From: Promethearchaeota archaeon
GTDB taxonomy: Archaea; Asgardarchaeota; Lokiarchaeia; Sigynarchaeales; SOKP01
Direction: 5' to 3'
Length of the DNA stretch: 5,625 nucleotides
Assembly: GCA_019057975.1 (NCBI GenBank)
Contig: JAHLWJ010000308.1
Coordinates: 1-5,625, forward strand
Position 1 is the stretch's first letter, and each line of letters starts with the position of its first letter. Made by a program: the position numbers and the translations under genes. The notes below the pieces were generated by a model. The model was not told the DNA's origin, did not search any database, and was given only the letters and a program-made list of their open reading frames with translations. Positions 1 to 5,625 of the stretch are shown here, piece by piece.

Positions 1-796
1 TTGGCAGCCGCTCGAGTTTATTTATACGTAAGTCCAGCCATTCGAGGTTGGAAAGAAATCCTATGTTTTTCGGTAAATCATTGAGGTTGTTTCTCTTAAG
101 CGCCAAATTTTTAAGAGATTTAAGCCTTAGAATTTCGCTTGGAAAGGTGTTTAATCCACAATTGAAAATACTCAGACCAGTAATATCATCCCCATCTTTA
201 ACGTAACATATTGAATTAGTGTCAAACTTCTCCTTTAGGGGGATAGATTTATCGATTAACTTTTCGAGGGCAAAAATTATATTTCTTTCTGTATAATCCA
301 CATTAAGTATATCTGAAACCTTACCATACTCATCAAATTTGTCTAACTTAGGTAAAGGTTCACCACATTTGGAACAGTGCGAAATTTGGGGGGAATATAG
401 AAAATTACAATGGGGGCAAGGTATTTTAACGACTTTATGCTTAAAAGTGTTGGCTTTTTGCCTAACTTCTCCCGTTTCTCCCATAATCTTAGTTTTCAAG
501 CTTGATAATTCTTGATATTTCAGATTTTCCAGATATCCTGTATCTTTATAAATTTCCAGCAGTTCTCGCAAATTTTCATTATTTTGAGATTTTTCTTCCA
601 GAAATGTTATTTCCTCGGTAGTTAATAGAGTATCACCATATTCTTCAGCTTGATTAATGTAGAGCCGTAGCCAATAATATTGATTATTTGATAAACGATG
701 TTTTAATTTGTAATGGAGCAGGAAGGATGCGAAAAATTCATGATTTTTGGCATATGCTTCTAACCACTGGATTTCTCTATCTGTCAAAACTTTCAC
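1..796 (-). CDS. Zinc-ribbon leucine-rich repeat protein, partial (3' end beyond the window)
   Basis: An open frame of 265 codons runs off the left edge. It starts at GTG (794-796), and an in-frame TAA lies two codons upstream. Residues 1-52 form a helical domain with an LSNNQYYWLRLY core, a segment I recall from archaeal LRR proteins. Residues 60-110 are charged and helical. A zinc ribbon follows: CPHC at 127-130 and CSKC at 141-144. From about 205 there are leucine-rich repeats with an exact 23-residue period (starting near 205, 228 and 251), of the LxxLxLxxNxLxxLP type; more probably lie beyond the edge. No signal peptide or membrane segment is visible, so it is probably a cytoplasmic protein-binding protein. 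The partner is unknown. It starts 26 bases after the radical SAM gene, with no T-run between them, so read-through is possible. A TATA-like TTTAATAT about 29 bases upstream (near 821-828) could instead give it its own leaderless transcript. Its GC content is higher than that of the operon. Confidence 0.85.
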   Translation of the reverse strand, partial: MKVLTDREIQWLEAYAKNHEFFASFLLHYKLKHRLSNNQYYWLRLYINQAEEYGDTLLTTEEITFLEEKSQNNENLRELLEIYKDTGYLENLKYQELSSLKTKIMGETGEVRQKANTFKHKVVKIPCPHCNFLYSPQISHCSKCGEPLPKLDKFDEYGKVSDILNVDYTERNIIFALEKLIDKSIPLKEKFDTNSICYVKDGDDITGLSIFNCGLNTFPSEILRLKSLKNLALKRNNLNDLPKNIGFLSNLEWLDLRINKLERLP

Positions 797-822
797 AATT
801 TAATAAGTAAGAAAGAATGATA

Positions 823-1806
823 TTAAATTCCATATGTCAAATTTTCTTTATTTTTTAGATTAATTTGATATTGTGGAAGCCAGATTTTACTAATCGGGTA
901 TTTTGTTTTTAAAAATTTAAACCATAAATTCCTTGTTAAACCTGATTCTAATCTTTTAAAATCCAATTTTTCTTTATTTGCTTCATAAGATTTTATTTTC
1001 AGGACTGTGACTCTAAGAGGAGCTAATTCATGGACTTTTGAGGTTAATTGCTCGTAGAAATTTATGATTTTTTTTTCTATCTCTTTTTCATTAATATTTT
1101 CAAGTATTTCAGGTACGTAAAAAAATAATTCACCATTATTATACAAATTATTCAAAATTGTATATGCATTTTTGAATTGATTATCAAATAAATCTTTAGG
1201 AGCATTTGTATTAAACCTGAAGGTTTCTTTATCAAATCCTTTAAAACATCCACATATTCCAAAGGGGATTTCTAAACTACTGAGAGTTTTTACAACAATA
1301 TCATATTTTTTACCTAAAAGATTGGTATCAATCCAAAGATATCTTTTTTTTTCATTTAATTTTTTAAGCTCTTTTCCTAATTCAATTAGAAATTCAGGTG
1401 CAAGAAAAGGTTCTCCACCGGTAATTCTTAAGACGCCTTTTTCTTCTTTATTTCTCCACATTTCTATCACATCTTTGACAGTGAAATAAGCACCTATTTT
1501 CCCTTCTCTTAGATTATCGCTGACAAAACACCAAAAACAATTGAGGTTACAAGCGCCTACTTGGATCGCAAATGGGGTGTTGTAATCGTTCCAAGTCCCC
1601 CCACAATAAGATTGGGCAACTCGAAAAGGTTCTAGAAATTCCTGCTCCAGCATTGGTAGCAATTTATCCTCATCTTTAACATATGTTTTTTTCCTCCAAA
1701 AGCTATTAATAGTCGAATATACATTATCTGAATCTTTTATCATAGAAGACCCGCTGAAATTAGCTAAAAATACCTTTTTATCATCTTTTAACCATAATTT
1801 ACTCAT
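823..1806 (-). CDS. Radical SAM enzyme, compact, no C-terminal cluster domain
   Basis: A 327-residue protein that should reductively cleave S-adenosylmethionine at a [4Fe-4S] cluster in the cytoplasm. The cluster motif is CNLNCFWC (C86, C90, C93; CX3CX2C), followed by the SAM-binding motif TGGEP (129-133) and strand WIDTN (158-162). A GCFKGFDKETF segment (186-196) fits the later barrel strands. The layout resembles uncharacterised archaeal radical SAM proteins related to pyruvate formate-lyase activase. There is no cysteine after C187, so a SPASM or twitch auxiliary cluster domain is absent. The extra cysteines are C68, C185 and C187. Residues 1-75 are an N-terminal extension. The ATG overlaps the end of the MBL gene by 8 bases (ATGAGTAA) and follows a GGGGGA Shine-Dalgarno-like run, indicating translational coupling. 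The substrate is unknown; modification of a small molecule, peptide or RNA are all possible. The superfamily call is firm and the reaction is not assigned. Confidence 0.92.
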   Translation of the reverse strand: MSKLWLKDDKKVFLANFSGSSMIKDSDNVYSTINSFWRKKTYVKDEDKLLPMLEQEFLEPFRVAQSYCGGTWNDYNTPFAIQVGACNLNCFWCFVSDNLREGKIGAYFTVKDVIEMWRNKEEKGVLRITGGEPFLAPEFLIELGKELKKLNEKKRYLWIDTNLLGKKYDIVVKTLSSLEIPFGICGCFKGFDKETFRFNTNAPKDLFDNQFKNAYTILNNLYNNGELFFYVPEILENINEKEIEKKIINFYEQLTSKVHELAPLRVTVLKIKSYEANKEKLDFKRLESGLTRNLWFKFLKTKYPISKIWLPQYQINLKNKENLTYGI

Positions 1807-3238
1807 CTAATTCCCCCATTAATTGTGTGATTTTAAGATTTTCATATTCTATTAGAGTTAAATATTGATCATCTGGAATTTCTAAATTTTTGATAATGTC
1901 TAAGAATTTTGTTTTATTATCAAGACCATACTTAAGTGCATCAATATGATTTATTTTATCTTGTTTTGTATAAATTATTTTTAAAATTTTTTTTACGCTA
2001 TTTTTATGAAAGAAAAATGGAGATTTTGGAATAAAAACTATGTTTTCATCTTCATATTCTAAATTATTAGGGTTAACAATTTCTAAATCCTTATCCCTTA
2101 TATGATTAAATATTTCTTCTTCTTTAAATGGTGGCTCTGAAAAGAGATTTTTAATACAATAAATAATTTCTTCTTTTACTTCAATAAATTTCTCAATTTC
2201 ATGTAGCTCAATTGCCATTCTACTTATAATATTTTCGTGATTTAAATCAATTATAATTCCTGGTTCAGAATAAATGATTTGAAGTAAAATATTTTTTTTA
2301 ATACTATTCACATACTCTCTTAAAGTTTCAATGAGAGCAATCCTTTTTTTCTCAAGTTCAAAACCCATTTCAGAAATAATTAGTATTGGTTTTGAAGTGA
2401 ATAATTTTTGTTTTAAAAAATGATCGAGTATTTTTTTAATACCAATTAGTCCAAGATGATTTTTTGTACTAGAATGTTCCTTTTTTCCTAACGTTCCGAT
2501 ATTTAGAATTAGCACATCAAATTTATCCTCATCCTCCATGGCAAAAGAATCATAATATTCTGTATCGCTTGAATAAAGAATAATTTTATTATTATATTCA
2601 ACTTTTAAACCTTTACCATTACCCTCTTCATGCCATGGTTCCTCATTATGTTTTGTATTTAAAAATCTTAATCGTATATCATTATTCATTTTATCTTTAA
2701 TATTTTGAGGATTTATATTATCTATTAATTCATTTCTATTAATCATATCTCTATCGATTTCAAGCATTTTTTTAAATTTTTGAAATGTAGAAGAATTTAT
2801 GAACAAATCAATTTTTATTCCTGGTTTACCCGACTTTTCAAGCCATTTTTTAGCTTTATGTAGGACTGAAAAAATTGGTTCAAAATCAATACAATGATCT
2901 TCATGAGCATGGCTTACATAAATACCGTCAATATCCCTTGGAACGAAACCATTTTCGTAAAATGTCTCTAGAAATTTATAACCTGGATCAATAACAAGTC
3001 CATAACCTCCAATAACGAGAAAATATCCTCCTCCACATGTATAATCATATTTAAAGTAATTTCTATATTCTGATAATCTATTCAAGGGATATTTGGGTGA
3101 GGTTGAATTCCATTTTTTTAAAACAGCAAGAAAAAATTCATCTTTTTTAATAGTTCTTTCTAAAGTGACTACTTCTTTAAAACCCTCTTTACTATTATCA
3201 ACATCTATTTCATTATCATCAATAAATCTTTCAATCAT
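1799..3238 (-). CDS. Metallo-beta-lactamase-fold hydrolase with C-terminal extension
   Basis: A 479-residue protein counted from ATG 3236-3238. An in-frame GTG at 3248-3250 would add four residues; I prefer the ATG because it gives an 8-base overlap with the upstream gene and follows AAGG. The MBL core starts at CGGG (68-71), then GLVIDPG, then the metal motif HAHEDH (H110, H112, D114, H115). Later ligand candidates are H197 or H203, D225 in the YSSDTEYYD stretch, and H261 in NHLG. The binuclear site therefore looks complete and the enzyme is probably active. Residues 1-65 precede the core. About 336-479 form a Lys/Glu-rich, mostly helical tail that I do not recognise. No signal peptide or membrane helix is seen. 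The family includes phosphodiesterases, nucleases and lactonases, and nothing here fixes the substrate; a phosphodiester or cyclic ester is a reasonable guess. Its position between two radical SAM genes suggests that it processes their substrate or product. It is distinct from RNase Z and RNase J in its flanking regions. Confidence 0.9.
   Translation of the reverse strand: MIERFIDDNEIDVDNSKEGFKEVVTLERTIKKDEFFLAVLKKWNSTSPKYPLNRLSEYRNYFKYDYTCGGGYFLVIGGYGLVIDPGYKFLETFYENGFVPRDIDGIYVSHAHEDHCIDFEPIFSVLHKAKKWLEKSGKPGIKIDLFINSSTFQKFKKMLEIDRDMINRNELIDNINPQNIKDKMNNDIRLRFLNTKHNEEPWHEEGNGKGLKVEYNNKIILYSSDTEYYDSFAMEDEDKFDVLILNIGTLGKKEHSSTKNHLGLIGIKKILDHFLKQKLFTSKPILIISEMGFELEKKRIALIETLREYVNSIKKNILLQIIYSEPGIIIDLNHENIISRMAIELHEIEKFIEVKEEIIYCIKNLFSEPPFKEEEIFNHIRDKDLEIVNPNNLEYEDENIVFIPKSPFFFHKNSVKKILKIIYTKQDKINHIDALKYGLDNKTKFLDIIKNLEIPDDQYLTLIEYENLKITQLMGELDE
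1812..1817 (-). promoter_or_regulatory. Shine-Dalgarno-like GGGGGA before the small radical SAM gene
   Basis: GGGGGA lies five bases before ATG 1806, inside the last codons of the MBL gene. It stands out in a region otherwise very poor in G and supports ATG 1806 as the start. It fits re-initiation by ribosomes finishing the MBL frame at the overlapping TAA. Confidence 0.4.
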
Positions 3239-5372
3239 TAACCTTATCACTATTTTTATAATGCTCTTCTATATAAACTAGACATTGTGAAATTTTATTT
3301 AATATGAACTTATGCTTATTATCATCTAATTTTGATTTTAGCTTTAGAAGTGCTAGAATTTCATCTTTTGGCTCGATTATTTTAAGTTGAAGCCAATTAT
3401 CTAGATCTTCTTCATCTTTTTGAATTGATTGAAAATCAAATAAGTATTTAATAGCCTTTCTAAACGAAGGGTTAACGGATTCATTATACTCTATTCCTGT
3501 CCAATAGAAATAATTTAAATAAGGAGTAAATTCTTCATTAAACCATAAATTATCATAAAGGGCACCAATACTACCTAAAAATGGAGTATTTTTTATTTTT
3601 TTGTAATTATAGTTTATTTCCTTTAATTCTAAAATGAAAAATGGTATATTTATTTCAAAATTTTCAAAATCAATTTCATAATTTACTACATTTCTAAGTT
3701 TCAATTCTGCATCCTTAATATCAATGACATGATAATTCTGGAGATCTTCGATTAAATCATTTCTTCCACTTCTAAAGTTTGACTTTTTAATTAAAATCGG
3801 AATTGCTCTAGAAATATCAGTATGAGCATGTGTATCAGGATTACAATTAAGACTATAAATATAATACTCATCATTTTTAAGTTTTATACACTTACGTTCT
3901 GTATATAAAGTATATATAAAATAATTAGGCTTTGATTGAGCCCAAAAATCATATAGATAAAAGATACCCGGATATAAAGGAATCCTGTTAACTATTGATA
4001 CATTTTGAAATTTAAGATGTAAAGAAATCTCTTCTTTATTAGGACGGTAATGTAAAAATCTGGACCCAAAAGCAAGTTCCCAAAAATCTAAAATACCTTC
4101 ATATCCATCAAACAGATTTGGTTCATCTCGTATTTCATAATCCTCTAAATTAGTGTTTTCCTGAGAAAGATACGCTTCATAAATTTTTTTTAATTTTTTA
4201 TATTGGATTAAATCATTTTCAAAAATTTTAAATCCATTCTTTTTAAATTTAGGAACTGTACGATTAAGAAACCTTTTATAATATGCTTTGTGTCTACCAT
4301 TATAATCAATTTTATAAATGCTTGCCATTTCGGATAATTGTTTACTCCAACCAAGATCTTGAATATATTTCTTAAGACTATGATCTCCCTTAATAAGATA
4401 ATGAGCAACTAAATATTCCTTAAAAATAGTTTTATAATAAAACAGACGTTCATATTCTATCAACTTAAAAATATAGTTGAATGCATCTTCTTTAGTATTA
4501 AAGCGATTATTAAAATAGTCCCCATCAATAGTGTCAAGTTTGTGCATAATTGATTTCTTAAATTTTATTAAATCATCAATTGATAAGTAATTAGCAAATA
4601 TTGTATAATGGAAACTAATATTATGTCTCAAGCAATAGATTCCAAAATCAATAGCTCTCTCCAATTTTAAATAATCCCCTTTTTTTGTAAGGACTCTATA
4701 GAATGCATCATTTGGATTCTTTAATGAAATTCTTATATGTATCTTTTCTTTATGAGTTTCATTTTTCAGTAATTCTAAGAATTTTGCGTAACTTGGATCT
4801 TTTTGTTTTTGAGTGTTGAATCTTGAACCATTAGTCTCTATTATTAAAACAAGGTTTTCTTCTAAAAATATATCAAAGAATTCTACAATGAACTCATTAA
4901 ACCAGTCCAAACACTTATTATTATTTAAAACATCTCCACTTGAGAATCTAACTGATTTTATAGGAAATTTGCTTAATTTTAAAATATATTGTATTTTTTC
5001 TGCTAGAGTTCTAGCAGCAGTTTTAATTATAATTTCCCCTGTAAATCTTTTTGGGATTAGATTATTCTTATCATCTGAGGATCCAAATTCTTTTTCAAAG
5101 AAATTTTCATAAATTTTTGAGTTCTCATTGAAATTTACTCTATTTCCATAATAATCTATACTCTCGTCAAAGAAATACAAATTGTTTAAATATACTTCTT
5201 TTATTCGCCCACTGTTAAGATTGTTTTCTACCTTATAACGTCCTTCCTTAGAAAAGCAAAATAAACAATCATAAGTACAATAATGAATATCAAATGTAAG
5301 GACTCCATTATAGAAATGCTCAAATCTTATCCTATAAAGTTCAATCAATTTATCTTGAATCAATAATTTCAC
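3231..5372 (-). CDS. Large divergent radical SAM protein with unassigned C-terminal region
   Basis: A 713-residue protein, first gene of the operon. The cluster motif YCTYDCLFC (C32, C36, C39; CX3CX2C) sits near the N-terminus after LTFDIH. The usual GGEP motif is replaced by SSGD (144-147) within VRFSSGDVL. LIIETNGSRF (176-185) and HIRISLKNPND (212-222) match later barrel strands of archaeal radical SAM families. Residues 42-105 are an Asn/Glu/Lys-rich insertion between the cluster loop and SSGD, absent from the smaller radical SAM protein nearby. About 290-713 is unassigned: a helical, Tyr/Lys-rich part (290-410), then a mixed part with DTHAHTD (513-519), and a helical end. There is no second cysteine cluster, only isolated cysteines (154, 247, 495, 510, 697). 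The start is GTG 5370-5372, with an in-frame TGA nine codons upstream. TTG at 5361-5363, five bases after AGGTGA, is an alternative start. It overlaps the MBL gene. The substrate is unknown; the long C-terminal region may bind it. Confidence 0.88.
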   Translation of the reverse strand: MKLLIQDKLIELYRIRFEHFYNGVLTFDIHYCTYDCLFCFSKEGRYKVENNLNSGRIKEVYLNNLYFFDESIDYYGNRVNFNENSKIYENFFEKEFGSSDDKNNLIPKRFTGEIIIKTAARTLAEKIQYILKLSKFPIKSVRFSSGDVLNNNKCLDWFNEFIVEFFDIFLEENLVLIIETNGSRFNTQKQKDPSYAKFLELLKNETHKEKIHIRISLKNPNDAFYRVLTKKGDYLKLERAIDFGIYCLRHNISFHYTIFANYLSIDDLIKFKKSIMHKLDTIDGDYFNNRFNTKEDAFNYIFKLIEYERLFYYKTIFKEYLVAHYLIKGDHSLKKYIQDLGWSKQLSEMASIYKIDYNGRHKAYYKRFLNRTVPKFKKNGFKIFENDLIQYKKLKKIYEAYLSQENTNLEDYEIRDEPNLFDGYEGILDFWELAFGSRFLHYRPNKEEISLHLKFQNVSIVNRIPLYPGIFYLYDFWAQSKPNYFIYTLYTERKCIKLKNDEYYIYSLNCNPDTHAHTDISRAIPILIKKSNFRSGRNDLIEDLQNYHVIDIKDAELKLRNVVNYEIDFENFEINIPFFILELKEINYNYKKIKNTPFLGSIGALYDNLWFNEEFTPYLNYFYWTGIEYNESVNPSFRKAIKYLFDFQSIQKDEEDLDNWLQLKIIEPKDEILALLKLKSKLDDNKHKFILNKISQCLVYIEEHYKNSDKVND

Positions 5373-5374
5373 CT
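5369..5374 (-). promoter_or_regulatory. AGGTGA, possible ribosome binding site overlapping the GTG start
   Basis: AGGTGA matches the core of the archaeal Shine-Dalgarno sequence (GGAGGTGATC). The GTG annotated as the start of the large radical SAM gene is part of it. Five bases downstream is an in-frame TTG (5361-5363). The gene may therefore start at TTG with a short leader, or be leaderless from GTG. The protein differs by only three residues. Confidence 0.3.
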
Positions 5375-5625
5375 TTTTATATTAGATATTATCTTTTTTC
5401 AATATATATCAACTATGGTATAATAATAGAAATCTGATAAAAATTGAAAATTGCTAAATTAAAGTTATATTAAAAATCCTCCATAAGGAAAATAAAAATA
5501 CAAATATTTAAAAGATAGCAGAGTGTGGATCTTTTGTTTTTCATTGACTTGAGAATATATTAATCATGGGAAAAGTGAAAGGCAAAAACTCCTTGAGATA
5601 ATTCCTGGACGCATTTTCGATTTTT
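5373..5625. other. AT-rich intergenic region upstream of the operon
   Basis: These 253 bases hold no gene I can support. The part nearest the operon (5373-5480) is very AT-rich and carries the candidate TATA box and a small palindrome, AGATATTATCT, at 5384-5394. The outer part (5520-5625) is somewhat richer in GC. It contains an open minus-strand frame from the edge to a TGA at 5541-5543 (27 residues) that could be the tail of an upstream gene, but I do not recognise its sequence. No tRNA, CRISPR repeat or strong hairpin is visible. Confidence 0.5.
5401..5410 (-). promoter_or_regulatory. Candidate archaeal TATA box for the radical SAM/MBL operon
   Basis: On the minus strand this reads GATATATATT. 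It is centred about 33 bases upstream of GTG 5372, so transcription starting about 25 bases downstream would begin near 5379-5381 and give a very short leader. The whole stretch is AT-rich, so a TATA-like match is expected fairly often by chance. No convincing purine-rich BRE is seen upstream. Confidence 0.3.

Noticed and set aside
797..822. Terminator between the small radical SAM gene and the LRR gene
   Set aside because: The 26 bases contain no T-run on the transcribed sense strand and no hairpin, so termination here is not supported.
3093..3281. Plus-strand open frame of 62 codons
   Set aside because: It lies antisense over the MBL start and the radical SAM end, is low-complexity Ser/Leu/Ile, and has no recognisable motif; it is a shadow of the AT-rich coding strand.
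4208..4408. Minus-strand open frame of 66 codons in another frame
   Set aside because: It sits entirely inside the large radical SAM gene, is dominated by Ile/Leu/Lys, and has no domain signal.
5000..5017. Perfect 7-base inverted repeat CTGCTAG/CTAGCAG with a 4-base loop
   Set aside because: It lies inside the large radical SAM coding sequence and encodes an Ala/Arg/Thr/Leu helix turn (residues 118-125); it has no T-run and is in no position to act as a terminator.
4813..5112. Plus-strand open frame of 99 codons
   Set aside because: It is antisense to the radical SAM catalytic domain, whose motifs are unmistakable; the composition is that of a complement shadow.
5541..5624. Possible 3' end of an upstream minus-strand gene (27 residues to a TGA)
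   Set aside because: It is too short to identify and two other frames are equally open at this edge; the flanking sequence is needed.
5557..5625. Plus-strand frame reading off the right edge (contains a KLLEIIPGRIFDF-like stretch)
   Set aside because: There is no ATG, GTG or TTG in frame after the preceding stop, and the peptide is not recognised.

Overview
The window is AT-rich, uses ATA and AGA codons freely, and every supported gene is on the minus strand. The edge gene combines a short helical N-terminal domain, a zinc ribbon and leucine-rich repeats. From memory, this layout recurs in Asgard (Lokiarchaeia-like) archaea. GTG starts with a TATA-like box just upstream, two extensive stop/start overlaps and no bacterial -35/-10 pattern also fit an archaeon. 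The lineage is an inference (about 0.6), because no rRNA or marker gene is present.

Reading in the direction of transcription (right to left): 5373-5625 is an AT-rich intergenic stretch with a candidate TATA box near 5401-5410. Next is a 713-residue divergent radical SAM protein (3231-5372), whose catalytic domain is followed by about 420 residues I cannot assign. An intact metallo-beta-lactamase-fold hydrolase follows (1799-3238, or to 3250 with the upstream GTG), then a smaller, more canonical radical SAM enzyme (823-1806). The three genes overlap by a few bases at both junctions, so they almost certainly form one translationally coupled operon. After a 26-base gap comes a zinc-ribbon/LRR protein (796 to beyond position 1), cut by the window edge. 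It may be the last operon gene or an independent neighbour.

The two radical SAM proteins plus an MBL hydrolase are the core of interest. Radical SAM/MBL partnerships are known in PQQ biosynthesis (PqqE/PqqB) and in phosphonate breakdown (PhnJ/PhnP), but these three proteins do not look like those families. A working picture is that one or both radical SAM enzymes modify a small molecule, nucleotide, peptide or RNA, and the MBL enzyme hydrolyses an ester or phosphodiester in the same pathway. The substrate cannot be read from the sequence. The operon is clearly more AT-rich than the LRR gene, which hints at separate histories.
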